Source: Alphaproteobacteria bacterium (GTDB taxonomy: Bacteria > Pseudomonadota > Alphaproteobacteria > Micropepsales > Micropepsaceae). Taken from it: 64,000 bases of DNA. The position numbers were made by a program, and so were the translations under genes. The stretch is from NCBI GenBank assembly GCA_025350465.1, contig JANXXU010000052.1, forward strand, positions 1 through 64,000, given 5' to 3'. Below are positions 51,879 through 62,233 of the stretch, one piece after another. Below the pieces are notes generated by a model. That model worked only from the letters and a program-made list of their open reading frames with translations, was not told the DNA's origin and made no database searches. Positions within the stretch are counted from its first letter, which is position 1, and each line of letters opens with the position of its first letter.

Positions 51879-52615
51879 AGACTGTGGAACGACCTTCGCC
51901 GAATTTCAATGACCGACAAGGCGGCGCGCCGGTCGACATTCTCGTCCTGCATTACACAGGCATGCCGAATGCCGAGGCCGCACTGGAATTGCTGACAACT
52001 GTCGAAGGTAAGGTCAGCTCGCACTACATGGTCGGCGAAGGCGGCGCGGTCTATTCTCTGGTGGCGGAGAATATGCGGGCATGGCACGCCGGCGTCTCGT
52101 CGTGGGGCGGAGCCACAGACATCAACTCCCGCTCGATCGGTATCGAGATCGTCAATCCCGGCCATGAGTTTGGCTATCGCCCATTCACGCCGGTGCAGAT
52201 CGAAGCTGTGATCGCCCTCTGCAAGGGTATCCTTCAACGTTGGCCGATCACGCCGGCGCGCGTTTTGGCGCACTCCGATGTGGCGCCGGGCCGCAAGATC
52301 GATCCCGGCGAATTGTTTCCATGGGATGAACTTGCGCGCCATGGCATTGGTCGTTGGCCGCGGCTTCATACAGCTGACACTGGGTTGCTAGCGATCGCGC
52401 CGGGTGATCGCGGTGAGCACGTAGCCCGACTGCAGGGCGAATTGGTCCGATATGGCTACGGCCTCGAGGCGACCGGCGTGTTCGACGAACGCTCGCAAGC
52501 CGTCGTCTCCGCCTTCCAACGCCATTTCCGACGCTCAAGGTTCGACGGCGTCGCCGACGCCGACACCCAGTTCATATTGGCGGACCTTCTGAATCAGCTT
52601 GACGCGGTCGCCTGA
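51875..52615 (+). CDS. N-acetylmuramoyl-L-alanine amidase (AmiD-like) with peptidoglycan-binding domain
   Basis: 246 residues from TTG 51875, which overlaps the EamA stop and has AAGGAG 8 bases upstream. Amidase_2 zinc fold: APVDILVLHYTGMPNAEAAL with the first His, VSSHYMVGEGGAVYSLVAEN, RAWHAGVSSWGGATDINSRS with the second, SIGIEIVNPG and ARVLAHSDVAPGRKIDPGEL with the last His and Asp. A C-terminal PG-binding_1 domain follows (RGEHVARLQGELVRYGYGLE). No signal peptide is seen, so it may recycle muropeptides inside the cell like AmpD. Confidence 0.9.
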   Translation: MKTVERPSPNFNDRQGGAPVDILVLHYTGMPNAEAALELLTTVEGKVSSHYMVGEGGAVYSLVAENMRAWHAGVSSWGGATDINSRSIGIEIVNPGHEFGYRPFTPVQIEAVIALCKGILQRWPITPARVLAHSDVAPGRKIDPGELFPWDELARHGIGRWPRLHTADTGLLAIAPGDRGEHVARLQGELVRYGYGLEATGVFDERSQAVVSAFQRHFRRSRFDGVADADTQFILADLLNQLDAVA

Positions 52616-52632
52616 CAGGGCGAACTAACGGC

Positions 52633-52999
<367 letters not shown>

Positions 53000-53316
53000 T
53001 CGCCTACTACAGGTAGTCAGGTGAGGAGATCGAGTCACACTGGCGCCTTGATCGTTCCTCTCGTCGGTAGTTGATGCCCCCACAATGTCTTGTATTTTTG
53101 TTTACGATTGAGGACGCGAAATCTCTCCTAACGTATTGAATTTTATAGTATTGCCGTTGACGCCCATGATTTCCCATGATATCCCAACGTTGCGATGGGC
53201 CAGCATTCTTCTGGGAACGGGTTGAGGGCAGTGAGCCGTTGCTCGCCGGCCACGCCGTTGAGGGCAAAGCTTGTGGGGCTTGGGGTTTCGAAAGGGTTAG
53301 GGCGGAGGGCGCGGCG
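53000..53316 (+). promoter_or_regulatory. Leader and control region of the dcw cluster
   Basis: 317 bases with no gene. It holds the MraZ box at 53162-53186, an AT-rich patch (about 53131-53152) and a candidate -35 TTGACG at 53157. From the box to the mraZ ATG is 130 bases. Confidence 0.6.
53162..53186 (-). promoter_or_regulatory. MraZ-binding box (three TGGGN repeats)
   Basis: On the minus strand the order is TGGGA, 5 bases, TGGGA, 5 bases, TGGGC, an exact 10-base period. Three such repeats are the known binding site of MraZ, which represses its own dcw operon. It overlaps a candidate plus-strand promoter (TTGACG at 53157-53162, then 17 bases, then TATCCC). Confidence 0.7.
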
Positions 53317-53787
53317 ATGATCGTTGGGCGCTCCTTCCTCGCGACCTTCACCAACAAGATCGACTCCAAGGGCCGGGTTTCGGTACCGGCCAAGTTTCGC
53401 GAAATTCTCGAAGCCCAGGGGTCCCGGGCGCTCTATTGCCGGGCATCGTTCGTTGCACCCGCGATCGCCGCAGGGGGCGCCGACTGGATGGCTACGCTGA
53501 CGCAGCTGGTCGAGGGGCATGATCCATCAAGCGAAATGCACGATGATTTTGCCTACACGCTGCTCGGAGAGACCATCGAGTTGACGTTCGATCCGGAAGG
53601 TCGGGTGGCATTGCCAGACGAATTGGTTGCGCATGCGAAGCTGAGCGAGGCTGCGTCTTTCGTAGGACTTGGAGGGTATTTCGAGATCTGGGAGCCGCGG
53701 GCGCTCGAGATTCGCAAAATTCAAGCGCGCCGGGCGGCGTCCGAGCGCCGCGGCTTGCTGCGCCCCAAAATCGGCGGCGCGGCATGA
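53317..53787 (+). CDS. mraZ: Transcriptional regulator MraZ
   Basis: 156 residues. It starts MIVGRSFLATFTNKIDSKGR and has two AbrB-like halves; the DNA-contacting DxKGR motif occurs as DSKGRVSVPAKFR in the first and as DPEGRVALPDELVAHAKLSE in the second. FVGLGGYFEIWEP is the conserved end before the C-terminal helix. It forms rings that bind TGGGN repeats, and the three found upstream fit. It overlaps rsmH by 4 bases. Confidence 0.93.
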   Translation: MIVGRSFLATFTNKIDSKGRVSVPAKFREILEAQGSRALYCRASFVAPAIAAGGADWMATLTQLVEGHDPSSEMHDDFAYTLLGETIELTFDPEGRVALPDELVAHAKLSEAASFVGLGGYFEIWEPRALEIRKIQARRAASERRGLLRPKIGGAA

Positions 53788-54773
53788 GCGGGAACGGTCG
53801 GCATGTCTCGGTGTTGCGCAACGAGGTCGTCGTCGCGCTCGCGCCAAGCAACGGCGAGAAGTTCGTCGACGGGACGTTTGGCGCCGGCGGTTATGCGCGC
53901 GCACTGCTCGATGCCGCGAAATGCAGCGTCTTTGGATTCGATCGCGACCCCGATGCCATCACCCGCGCCGGTGCACTGACGTCCCGGTACGGCGATCGTT
54001 TGACTCTGATCACGGGACGCTTCGGCAACATGGAAGAGCTCTTGCGCGCCCGTCAGGTGACTGCGGTCGACGGCGTCGCGCTCGATCTTGGCATGTCGTC
54101 GGATCAAATCGATGAGGCCGAGCGCGGGTTTTCGTTTCAAAAAGACGGCCCCCTCGACATGCGAATGGAGCTTGCCGGACCATCGGCCGCAGATGTGTTG
54201 AACTCCTACAGCGAAGGCGCACTCGACCAAATCATTTGGACGCTTGGCGAGGAGCGCAAAGCGCGCGCCCTTGCGAGAGCCATCGTCGCCGCGCGTGCCA
54301 CTGCGCCGCTTATGCGCACTGGCGACTTGGCGGAGATTTGCGCGCGGGTCGTCGGCGGCCATCACGATGGACTGCATCCAGCGACGCGGACGTTTCAAGC
54401 GTTGCGCATATATGTGAACGACGAATTGGGCGAATTGGCGCGCGGGCTTGCGGCAGCGGAGCGGTTGCTCAAGCCCGGTGGGCGGCTTGCGGTCGTGTCG
54501 TTTCATTCGCTGGAAGACAGGATCGTCAAGCGCTTCTTGGCCGAACGCTCGGGCCACGTGCCGCGCGCTTCGCGTCATACGCCGAGCATGGGCTCACCGG
54601 CGCCGGGATCGTTCGCGCTCAAGACGCGAAAGGCGATCACGCCGAGTGCCGCCGAGATCGCGCGCAATCCGCGCGCCCGCTCGGCCAAGCTTCGTGCGGC
54701 CGTCCGGACATCTGCGCCCGCTCTGCCCTTCGATCCTGTGAAATCGGGCTTGCTTGTCGAGGTTCGTCAATGA
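53784..54773 (+). CDS. rsmH: 16S rRNA (cytosine-1402 N4)-methyltransferase RsmH
   Basis: 329 residues. HVSVLRNEVVVALAPSNGEK then FVDGTFGAGGYARALLDAAK is the SAM-binding start, FGFDRDPDAI the acidic loop, DGVALDLGMSSDQIDEAERG the catalytic-type segment, and HHDGLHPATRTFQALRIYVN with AVVSFHSLEDRIVKRFL the C-terminal family signature. It methylates C1402 of 16S rRNA in the small subunit. Its place after mraZ is standard. Confidence 0.95.
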   Translation: MSGNGRHVSVLRNEVVVALAPSNGEKFVDGTFGAGGYARALLDAAKCSVFGFDRDPDAITRAGALTSRYGDRLTLITGRFGNMEELLRARQVTAVDGVALDLGMSSDQIDEAERGFSFQKDGPLDMRMELAGPSAADVLNSYSEGALDQIIWTLGEERKARALARAIVAARATAPLMRTGDLAEICARVVGGHHDGLHPATRTFQALRIYVNDELGELARGLAAAERLLKPGGRLAVVSFHSLEDRIVKRFLAERSGHVPRASRHTPSMGSPAPGSFALKTRKAITPSAAEIARNPRARSAKLRAAVRTSAPALPFDPVKSGLLVEVRQ

Positions 54774-55165
54774 TCCGTCTGTTGAGCGCCGTCGGCGTTA
54801 CGCTGCTCATCCTTGTAAGTTTTGGCCTTTACAACGGTGTTTACGCCGCCAAGGCACATGAGCGCGAGCTTCAGGCGTTGTCGGCGGAGATTGTGAAGGA
54901 GGGAGAGTCCATCCGCGTGCTCAAAGCGGAATGGAGCTACCTCAATCAACCGGAGCGGTTGCAGGCTCTGGCACGCAAGCACTTGGCATTGGCGCCGACA
55001 GGCGCGAACCAGATCGTGGTGCTTGCCTCGTTGCCGCTGCGCAGCGAGGCTTGGTCGAACGAATCGCCGATCGTTGGATTCAACGACCTGCCGCGCCGCC
55101 TCGCTCGCTTAGCGCCAATGCCACGTGCGAAGCCGCAAATCCCAATGCGCGAAGGTGCGCGGTGA
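54770..55165 (+). CDS. ftsL: Cell division protein FtsL
   Basis: 131 residues. A short cytosolic start, one membrane helix (LLSAVGVTLLILVSFGLYNG), then a periplasmic coiled coil (HERELQALSAEIVKEGESIR) with WSYLNQPERLQALARKHLAL, the conserved end of alphaproteobacterial FtsL. The ATG overlaps the rsmH stop. It joins FtsB and FtsQ at the division site and activates FtsWI. Confidence 0.87.
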   Translation: MIRLLSAVGVTLLILVSFGLYNGVYAAKAHERELQALSAEIVKEGESIRVLKAEWSYLNQPERLQALARKHLALAPTGANQIVVLASLPLRSEAWSNESPIVGFNDLPRRLARLAPMPRAKPQIPMREGAR

Positions 55166-56844
55166 GCGAGGAAGATCGCGTCACACTCGACGGCGTTGCG
55201 AAAGCAGCGCTCGCCTCGACACGCGGAAGGCTCATGGTCGTGTCGTTGGCTTTCCTGCTGGGCTTCACCATCCTTATCGGGCGCCTCGCCGAGGTTACGA
55301 TGTTGCGCGATGGGGTTGTGCGAGGGCCAGCGCAAGTGACCGACAACACCTCGCTCTCGCGTGTGGACATCACGGATCGCAATGGTGAAATCTTAGCGAC
55401 CGACCTGCGTGGCACCTCCCTTTATGCCGACGCGCGCGTGATCTGGGACCCGATCGAGGCAGCGCAATCATTGGCAAGAGTCGTCACCGGACTTGATGTC
55501 GAGGCCGTGGCGCGCAAGCTCAGCACGCATCAGGCGTTTGTCTGGATCAAGCGCGATTTGAGTTCTCGCGAGCGCGACCAAGTTCACGATCTCGGTATTC
55601 CGGGATTGTATTTTCGCGACGAGCCGCGACGGGTTTATCCCAACGGACGCACGGCTGCGCACGTTCTAGGCTATGTGAGCGTCGACAATCGAGGTCTCGC
55701 CGGCGTCGAACACGGCCTTGAAGAAACGATCAGCGACAAGACGCGCGACGGGCATCCGCTGGCGCTCTCTTTGGACTTGCGTGTTCAGCACGCCGTGCAA
55801 GATGAGCTTGCGAGCGCGATGGCGAATTTTCGAGCGATTGGCGGCGTCGGAATTGTGATGCATGTCGATAGCGGAGAAATTCTTGCGCTCTGCTCGTTGC
55901 CGGACTTCGATCCCAACGAAGGGGTGTCGGCACCGAAGGACGGCCTGTTCAATCGCGCGACTTTGGGCGTCTTTGAAATGGGCTCGACGTTCAAAACTTT
56001 CACGACGGCGATGGCGCTAGATTCGGGAAAGGTGACGCTCACCACGCGCTATGACGCGCGCAAGCCCCTTCAGGTCGGCCGGTTCACGATCAGCGATTTT
56101 CATCCGGAGAATCGCTGGCTCACGGTCCCCGAAATCTTCATGCATTCGTCCAATATCGGCAGCGCGGAAATGGCGCTCGATGTCGGGACGGATGCCCAAA
56201 AAGCGTTCTTGGCGAAGATGGGCTTCATGCAACCGCTCGTCACGGAGATCAGAGAGGCCGGGAATCCTTTGATGCCGCGTCAATGGCACGACCTAGAAAC
56301 GATGACGGTCGGCTACGGACATGGAATTGCCGTCTCTCCGCTGCAAATGGCGGCTGGGGGCGCGGCGATCGTGAACGGCGGCAAGTTGGTGCATCCGACG
56401 CTGCTGCGCCGGCCAAGTGACGAAACGGTTGCCTTTACTCGCGTCGTCTCTGAAGAAACAAGCCGACAGATGCGCGATTTGTTACGCCTGGTTGTGACCA
56501 GCGGCACTGGCACGAAAGCGGATGTTCTGGGCTACCCTGTTGCCGGTAAAACTGGCACCGCCGAAAAAGCGCGTGGCGGCGGGTACGCGCACACGAAGCT
56601 GCTGTCGTCGTTCATGGGCGTCTTTCCGGCGCAACATCCGGAGTACTTGGTGCTGATCATCCTCGACGAACCGCAGGGCACGAAGCAAACGTTCGGTTTT
56701 GCGACCGCCGGGTGGACGGCAGCGCCGACGGCAGGCAACGTCATTCGGCGCATCGCGCCGTTGTTGAACGTGCCCGTGACACCGACGGATCCGGGTGCGC
56801 GACGTCTGCCGACGACGATGGCGGCCTACGAAGAGGCACATTGA
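55162..56844 (+). CDS. ftsI: Peptidoglycan transpeptidase FtsI (PBP3)
   Basis: 560 residues from a GTG that overlaps the ftsL stop. One N-terminal membrane helix (LMVVSLAFLLGFTILIGRLA), the PBP dimer/pedestal region (RRVYPNGRTAAHVLGYVSVD), then the transpeptidase: Ser275-x-x-Lys278 in FEMGSTFKTFT, Ser329-x-Asn331 in HSSNIGSAEMA, and Lys463-Thr-Gly in VAGKTGTAEKARGG. It makes the cross-links of the division septum with FtsW. Confidence 0.95.
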   Translation: MSEEDRVTLDGVAKAALASTRGRLMVVSLAFLLGFTILIGRLAEVTMLRDGVVRGPAQVTDNTSLSRVDITDRNGEILATDLRGTSLYADARVIWDPIEAAQSLARVVTGLDVEAVARKLSTHQAFVWIKRDLSSRERDQVHDLGIPGLYFRDEPRRVYPNGRTAAHVLGYVSVDNRGLAGVEHGLEETISDKTRDGHPLALSLDLRVQHAVQDELASAMANFRAIGGVGIVMHVDSGEILALCSLPDFDPNEGVSAPKDGLFNRATLGVFEMGSTFKTFTTAMALDSGKVTLTTRYDARKPLQVGRFTISDFHPENRWLTVPEIFMHSSNIGSAEMALDVGTDAQKAFLAKMGFMQPLVTEIREAGNPLMPRQWHDLETMTVGYGHGIAVSPLQMAAGGAAIVNGGKLVHPTLLRRPSDETVAFTRVVSEETSRQMRDLLRLVVTSGTGTKADVLGYPVAGKTGTAEKARGGGYAHTKLLSSFMGVFPAQHPEYLVLIILDEPQGTKQTFGFATAGWTAAPTAGNVIRRIAPLLNVPVTPTDPGARRLPTTMAAYEEAH

Positions 56845-56847
56845 GCA

Positions 56848-58299
56848 ATGCGTTTGAGTGCGCTCACCGCGGACATCGTTGCGGGTCGCGATCCTGAGAT
56901 TGCGGGATTGAGCGCGGATAGCCGCACAGTTGCGCCGAGCTTCCTATTTGCGGCTTTGCCAGGCGTGAACGCCGATGGCGGAGCTTTTGTTGCCGGCGCC
57001 GTGAAAAAGGGCGCCGTCGCTATTCTTGGGTCAAGCGCAGCACGCGAAAAAATAGGCAGCCAGGTTGTCGCTGTCATCGACGAAAACCCGCGCCAGCGAT
57101 TGGCTCAGATCGCGGCGCGCTTCCACGGAAAGCAACCCGACACAATTGTTGCGGTCACCGGCACGAATGGAAAGACCTCGGTCGCTTCATTCGTGCGTCA
57201 GATATGGACCCACCTGGGCCGGCGCGCGGCAAGTGTCGGGACGATCGGCGTCGTCACTGAAGCAAAGACGAAACCGTTGTCGCACACGACGCCTGACCCG
57301 ATCGAGATTCATTGCATCTTGGCGGAGCTTGCCGGCGAGGGTATCGAGCATGTGGCCTTCGAAGCGTCGAGCCACGGACTCGCGCAATATCGAGTCGACG
57401 CCGTGACGTTGAAAGCGGCCGCCTTCACCAATCTCACGCGCGATCACCTGGATTACCACCCGACGTTCGAAGCCTATACGCAAGCCAAGCTTCGATTGTT
57501 CGGGGAAGTGCTTTCCAGCGACGGCGCGGCGATCATCAACGCAGATAGTCCGTCGGCGGGTGCGTTTGAAGACCTTGCTCGCGCGCGAGGGCAACGCGTC
57601 ATAATGGTCGGCGAGAGCGGGCGTGATTTGCAACTCACGGAGCGATCTCCGCGCGATGACGGACAACGCCTTGTCGTGCGCTGGAAGCGTCGTGAGCACC
57701 GCATTCAGCTGCCGCTTGCGGGCGCGTTCCAAGCATCCAATGCGTTGATCGCGGCGGCGCTTGTTTTGAGCCTCGAGGGTGAGGCAGCCGACGTGCTTGG
57801 CGCGCTTGAGACTATTAAAGGCGCACCCGGCCGGCTCGAGAAAGTTGTCGTTTCGCCGAAGGGCGCGCCGGTCTATGTGGATTACGCCCACACGCCTGAC
57901 GCCATCGAAACGGTGCTGCGGGCGCTTCGTCCGCATACGGAAGGTAAGCTTTGGATCGTGTTCGGTTGTGGCGGCGATCGTGACCCGGGCAAACGGCCGT
58001 TGATGGGCGCGGCAGCCGCGCGCTTTGCCGACCGTGTCATCGTGACGGACGACAATCCGCGTACGGAAGATGCCGCGCTCATTCGCCGCGCGGTGCTCGC
58101 AACGGCTGGTGCTGCGCTTGAAATCGGCGACCGCGCCAAGGCGATCGAAACGGCAATCGCATCGCTTGATGCGCGCGATGTGTTGGTGGTCGCCGGCAAA
58201 GGCCACGAGGCCGGCCAAATAATCGGTCGAGAGACGAAGCCGTTCAACGACACGGACGTGGCGCGGGCCACCGCTGCGCGATTGACGAGGGCATCGTGA
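56848..58299 (+). CDS. murE: UDP-MurNAc-L-Ala-D-Glu:meso-DAP ligase MurE
   Basis: 483 residues. The N-terminal uridine-binding part has ADSRTVAPSFLFAALPGVNA, the ATP loop is VAVTGTNGKTSVASFVRQ, and THTPDPIEIH-like TPDPIEIHCILAELAGEGIE and EASSHGLAQYRVDAVTLKAA are central. VTDDNPRTEDAALIRRAVLA carries DNPR, the meso-diaminopimelate signature, so the cell wall is of the DAP type. It overlaps murF by 4 bases. Confidence 0.95.
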   Translation: MRLSALTADIVAGRDPEIAGLSADSRTVAPSFLFAALPGVNADGGAFVAGAVKKGAVAILGSSAAREKIGSQVVAVIDENPRQRLAQIAARFHGKQPDTIVAVTGTNGKTSVASFVRQIWTHLGRRAASVGTIGVVTEAKTKPLSHTTPDPIEIHCILAELAGEGIEHVAFEASSHGLAQYRVDAVTLKAAAFTNLTRDHLDYHPTFEAYTQAKLRLFGEVLSSDGAAIINADSPSAGAFEDLARARGQRVIMVGESGRDLQLTERSPRDDGQRLVVRWKRREHRIQLPLAGAFQASNALIAAALVLSLEGEAADVLGALETIKGAPGRLEKVVVSPKGAPVYVDYAHTPDAIETVLRALRPHTEGKLWIVFGCGGDRDPGKRPLMGAAAARFADRVIVTDDNPRTEDAALIRRAVLATAGAALEIGDRAKAIETAIASLDARDVLVVAGKGHEAGQIIGRETKPFNDTDVARATAARLTRAS

Positions 58300-59696
58300 G
58301 CGCGCCCCTCTGGACGTCGGTACAGATCGGCTCGGCAACGGGCGCGGTCGTCGCGCCAAACATTGCTGTTTCCGGCGTCTCGATCGATAGCCGCGCGCTT
58401 GAGCCCGGCGATCTGTTTGTCGCGCTTAAGGTTGCACGTGATGGCCACGATTTCGTAGCCGATGCGATCGCGAACGGCGCAGTTGCGGCGCTGGTTTCGC
58501 GCGACGTGGCGGGCGTTGGCCCGGAGAAATTGATCAAAGTCGCCGATCCGCTTCGGGCGCTCGAGGCACTGGGTCGCGCGCGGCGCACGCAGACGAGCGC
58601 GAGAGTTGCCGCTGTGACAGGCAGCGTCGGAAAGACGAGCACCAAGGAGGCTCTGCGCCATCTTCTCAGCCTGCAACGCCTGACGCACGCCTCTGCCGCT
58701 TCGTACAACAATCTTTGGGGCGTGCCGCTTTCCCTGGCGCGCATGCCGACCGATACGCGCTTCGGCGTTTTTGAGATCGGTATGAACCATCCGGGCGAGA
58801 TCACGCCGCTGACGAAGCAGGTGCGGCCCCATGTGGCGATTGTGACGATGGTCGCTCCTGTCCACCTCGAACATTTCAGTTCGGTCGGGGATATCGCCGA
58901 CGCGAAGGGCGAAGTTTTTTCCGGACTTGAGCCGGGCGGTATTGCAGTCATCAACGGCGATCTTGAATGGACATCGAGATTGCGCCGGCATGCCGCAGAG
59001 GCGGGCGCCGGTCAGATCGTCACCTTCGGCCGGGGCGCGACGTGCGACGTGCGGCTGTTGTCGCTCCATATGGGCGAGGATTATTCCGAGCTTCATGTCG
59101 GTTTCCTCGGCGAAGACCTTCGCTATCGGCTGAGCGCACCGGGCCAACATTGGGCGATGAACAGCCTCGGTGTTTTGGCTGTGGTCAACGCGCTCGGCGG
59201 CGACACCGTTCGCGCCGCGGCAGACATGGCGGGAATCGTCGCGCTATCCGGGCGCGGCGCGCGTGAACAAATCGGTGGACCCAACGGCCGCTTTGAATTG
59301 ATCGATGAAAGCTACAACGCCAACCCAGCGTCCATGGCATCCGCCATCGCCGTGCTCGGTCAAGTGAAACCTGCGGGCGCAGGGCGCCGCGTCGCCGTAT
59401 TGGGCGACATGCTCGAGCTTGGACCGCAGGCGGGCGAACTGCATGCGGGGCTACTTGCCGCGTTGAACGACGCGCGGATCGATCGCGTTTTCGCCGGCGG
59501 ACCGCTGATGAAGCATCTTTGGGATGTGCTTGCACCTGCGATGCGCGGCGTGTACGGAGCATCGTCAAAAGACATCGCCGAAACGGTCGCAAGCGACGTG
59601 CGCGCCGGCGACGTGGTGATGATAAAAGGATCGTACGGGTCGAAGATGAGCGTCGTGGTCGAGGCGCTCCGCCGCCTCACACAGCAAAAGGGATAA
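58296..59696 (+). CDS. murF: UDP-MurNAc-tripeptide:D-Ala-D-Ala ligase MurF
   Basis: 466 residues from a GTG overlapping the murE stop. [20 protein letters not shown] is the substrate part, [20 protein letters not shown] the ATP loop, [20 protein letters not shown] and [20 protein letters not shown] the middle, and [20 protein letters not shown] the C-terminal signature. It adds D-Ala-D-Ala to finish the pentapeptide precursor. Confidence 0.95.
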   Translation: MSAPLWTSVQIGSATGAVVAPNIAVSGVSIDSRALEPGDLFVALKVARDGHDFVADAIANGAVAALVSRDVAGVGPEKLIKVADPLRALEALGRARRTQTSARVAAVTGSVGKTSTKEALRHLLSLQRLTHASAASYNNLWGVPLSLARMPTDTRFGVFEIGMNHPGEITPLTKQVRPHVAIVTMVAPVHLEHFSSVGDIADAKGEVFSGLEPGGIAVINGDLEWTSRLRRHAAEAGAGQIVTFGRGATCDVRLLSLHMGEDYSELHVGFLGEDLRYRLSAPGQHWAMNSLGVLAVVNALGGDTVRAAADMAGIVALSGRGAREQIGGPNGRFELIDESYNANPASMASAIAVLGQVKPAGAGRRVAVLGDMLELGPQAGELHAGLLAALNDARIDRVFAGGPLMKHLWDVLAPAMRGVYGASSKDIAETVASDVRAGDVVMIKGSYGSKMSVVVEALRRLTQQKG

Positions 59697-59706
59697 GAGC
59701 GCCGCG

Positions 59707-60816
59707 ATGCTTTATTATTACCTTGTTCCGTTGGCGGAAAAATTCCAACCGTTCAACGTCTTCCGCTACATCACGTTTCGCACCGGCGGTGCGATCATGA
59801 CCGCGCTCGTCATCGCTTTCGTGCTGGGGCCGCGCCTCATCCAATGGTTGAAAATCAGGCAAGGCAAGGGTCAACCGATCCGTGAGGACGGACCGCAACG
59901 CCATCTCCTGGAAAAGAAGGGCACGCCTACGATGGGCGGGCTTTTGATTCTGCTCGCGCTGACGATTTCGACGCTGCTGTGGGCCGATCTCTCCAACATG
60001 TATGTGTGGACCGTGCTTGGCGTGACAATGGCGTTTGGGCTGCTTGGCTTTGCCGACGATTACCTGAAGGTCACCAAGCGGTCGTCCGACGGCGTTTCCG
60101 GTCGCGTTAAATTGCTGTTCCAAGCAGCGGTCTCCGTCGCCGCCGCCTACGTCATCATGCAATTGCATCTGGTCCAGGCGACAGGCCAGACCGCGCATTT
60201 GTCCGGCACGGTCGCGTTCCCGTTTCTGAAAGATATCTTGTTGCCTCTGGGCTGGGGCTTTCTGATTTTCGGCATGCTCGTCATTGTGGGCGCATCGAAC
60301 GCCGTCAATTTGACCGACGGATTGGATGGCCTGGCCATCGTGCCAGTGATGATCGCGGGTGCGAGCTTCGGGTTGATCGCCTACTTGGTCGGCAATTTCG
60401 TTTTTGCCAACTATCTGCAAATTCTTCACGTCCCGCGCACCGGCGAACTTGCGGTGCTGTGCGGCGCGCTCCTGGGCGCCAGTCTCGGATTTCTTTGGTA
60501 CAACGCGCCGCCGGCGATGGTGTTCATGGGCGACACCGGCTCGCTTGCACTGGGCGGGATGCTCGGCACGATCGCCGTCGCGATTAAACATGAGATCGTT
60601 CTCGGAATCATCGGCGGCTTGTTCGTACTCGAGGCCGTGTCGGTCATCGTGCAGGTTGCGTCGTTCAAACTCACCGGCAAGCGCGTCTTCAAGATGGCGC
60701 CGATCCATCACCACTTCGAGCAGCTGGGCTGGCGCGAGCCGACGATCGTCATCAGATTCTGGATTATCGCCGTAATCTTGGCGCTGGTTGGCCTTGCGAC
60801 CTTGAAGTTGAGGTGA
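59707..60816 (+). CDS. mraY: Phospho-MurNAc-pentapeptide translocase MraY
   Basis: 369 residues and about ten membrane helices. Conserved parts: [60 protein letters not shown] (Asp-Asp), [20 protein letters not shown] and the loop [20 protein letters not shown] with the triple His. It makes lipid I on the inner membrane. It starts 10 bases after murF. Confidence 0.95.
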   Translation: MLYYYLVPLAEKFQPFNVFRYITFRTGGAIMTALVIAFVLGPRLIQWLKIRQGKGQPIREDGPQRHLLEKKGTPTMGGLLILLALTISTLLWADLSNMYVWTVLGVTMAFGLLGFADDYLKVTKRSSDGVSGRVKLLFQAAVSVAAAYVIMQLHLVQATGQTAHLSGTVAFPFLKDILLPLGWGFLIFGMLVIVGASNAVNLTDGLDGLAIVPVMIAGASFGLIAYLVGNFVFANYLQILHVPRTGELAVLCGALLGASLGFLWYNAPPAMVFMGDTGSLALGGMLGTIAVAIKHEIVLGIIGGLFVLEAVSVIVQVASFKLTGKRVFKMAPIHHHFEQLGWREPTIVIRFWIIAVILALVGLATLKLR

Positions 60817-60820
60817 CGGC

Positions 60821-62233
60821 TTGATTTCGGTCGGCCAGTTCCAAAACCGTGCGGTCGCCATTTGCGGACTGGCGCGCTCCGGTGTTTCGGCGGGCAAGGC
60901 GTTGCTGGCGGGCGGCGCCAAGGTTCTTGCTTGGGACGACAAGCCCGAGGCGCGCGAGATCGGCGCAAAGATGGGGCTGACGATCGCCGATCTGCATACG
61001 CGCGATTGGTCGGACATAGCCGCGCTGATCTTGAGTCCGGGCGTGCCGCTGACGCATCCGACACCACATCCTTTCGTCGAGAAAGCCCGCCAGGTCGGTG
61101 CCGAGATCATCGGAGACGTTGAGCTTTTTTTCCGCGCCGTGCGTGGCGAAGGCGTACCGGCAGCCAAAATCGTCTGCATCACCGGCACGAACGGCAAGTC
61201 CACGACGACGGCCCTCATCGGTCATATCCTCGGGCGTTTGGGCTTCGATGCGCAGGTCGGGGGTAATATCGGCAAGCCGGTCTTGGAGCTTGCGCCGCCG
61301 TCGCCGGGCGTCGTCTATGTCCTGGAGTTGTCCTCGTTCCAACTCGATCTTGCGCCGTCGCTCAAGCCCGATGTCGCGGTGCTGATCAACATCACGCCGG
61401 ATCATTTGGATCGGCACGGCACGATGGAGCATTATGCGGAAGTCAAAGCGTCGATTTTCCGGCATCAGGCGCGCGGCGATGTTGCCGTCATCGGCGTCGA
61501 CGACCCGTATTCGTCAGCTCTCTGCACGCGAATTGCGTCGCATGGACCGTCGGTGGTCCCGGCGTCGGTGGGTAAGGTGTTGGGCCGTGGTATTTTTGTT
61601 CTCGACGGAAAACTTTACGACGCCGCCGGCGCGACGACACGCGAGATCCGCGATCTCAAGACGCTGTCGAGCCTGCCGGGCGCACATAATTGGCAGAACG
61701 TGGCGGTCGCCTACGCGGCCACACGTTCGCTCGTCAAAGATCCGCGCGATATCGCCGGTGCGATCGCGACGTTTCCCGGACTTGCTCACCGCATCGAGCA
61801 GGTTGGGGCGATCGGTCGTGTACGCTTTGTCAACGATTCCAAGGCGACAAATGCAGATGCCGCGGCGAAGGCGCTCGCGTGCTACGACAACATCTATTGG
61901 ATCGCCGGCGGCAAGGCGAAGGAGGGTGGTATCGCAAGTCTCTCTCCGTTCTTCTCCCGTGTTCGCGGCGCTTATCTGATCGGCGCAGCTGCCGAATCGT
62001 TCTCCGGTACCCTGTCGACGCAGGTCGATCACGAAGTCTCGGGCACGCTTGAGGCAGCCATGCGCCACGCGGCGGCCGATGCTGAGGTGTCGTCGGCAGC
62101 TGACCCTGTCGTCCTATTGTCGCCGGCCTGCGCGTCATTCGATCAATTCCGCGATTTCGAACATAGGGGCAATGAATTCAAGCGTATCTTCAACGTTCTT
62201 GCGGAAGAAGACCGTCTCAGAGGTGCCGCCTAG
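60821..62233 (+). CDS. murD: UDP-MurNAc-L-Ala:D-Glu ligase MurD
   Basis: 470 residues from TTG 60821, 4 bases after mraY and preceded by GAGGTG; no ATG lies in a fitting place. VAICGLARSGVSAGKALLAG binds the uridine part, VCITGTNGKSTTTALIGHIL is the ATP loop, ELSSFQLDLAPSLKPDVAVL and INITPDHLDRHGTMEHYAEV are central, and VLLSPACASFDQFRDFEHRG is the C-terminal signature. It adds D-Glu. Confidence 0.94.
   Translation: MISVGQFQNRAVAICGLARSGVSAGKALLAGGAKVLAWDDKPEAREIGAKMGLTIADLHTRDWSDIAALILSPGVPLTHPTPHPFVEKARQVGAEIIGDVELFFRAVRGEGVPAAKIVCITGTNGKSTTTALIGHILGRLGFDAQVGGNIGKPVLELAPPSPGVVYVLELSSFQLDLAPSLKPDVAVLINITPDHLDRHGTMEHYAEVKASIFRHQARGDVAVIGVDDPYSSALCTRIASHGPSVVPASVGKVLGRGIFVLDGKLYDAAGATTREIRDLKTLSSLPGAHNWQNVAVAYAATRSLVKDPRDIAGAIATFPGLAHRIEQVGAIGRVRFVNDSKATNADAAAKALACYDNIYWIAGGKAKEGGIASLSPFFSRVRGAYLIGAAAESFSGTLSTQVDHEVSGTLEAAMRHAAADAEVSSAADPVVLLSPACASFDQFRDFEHRGNEFKRIFNVLAEEDRLRGAA

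Noticed and set aside
59677-61218. A 513-codon open frame on the minus strand
   Set aside because: It lies antisense to murF end, mraY and murD start, which are certain. No ribosome site and a composition typical of a shadow frame.
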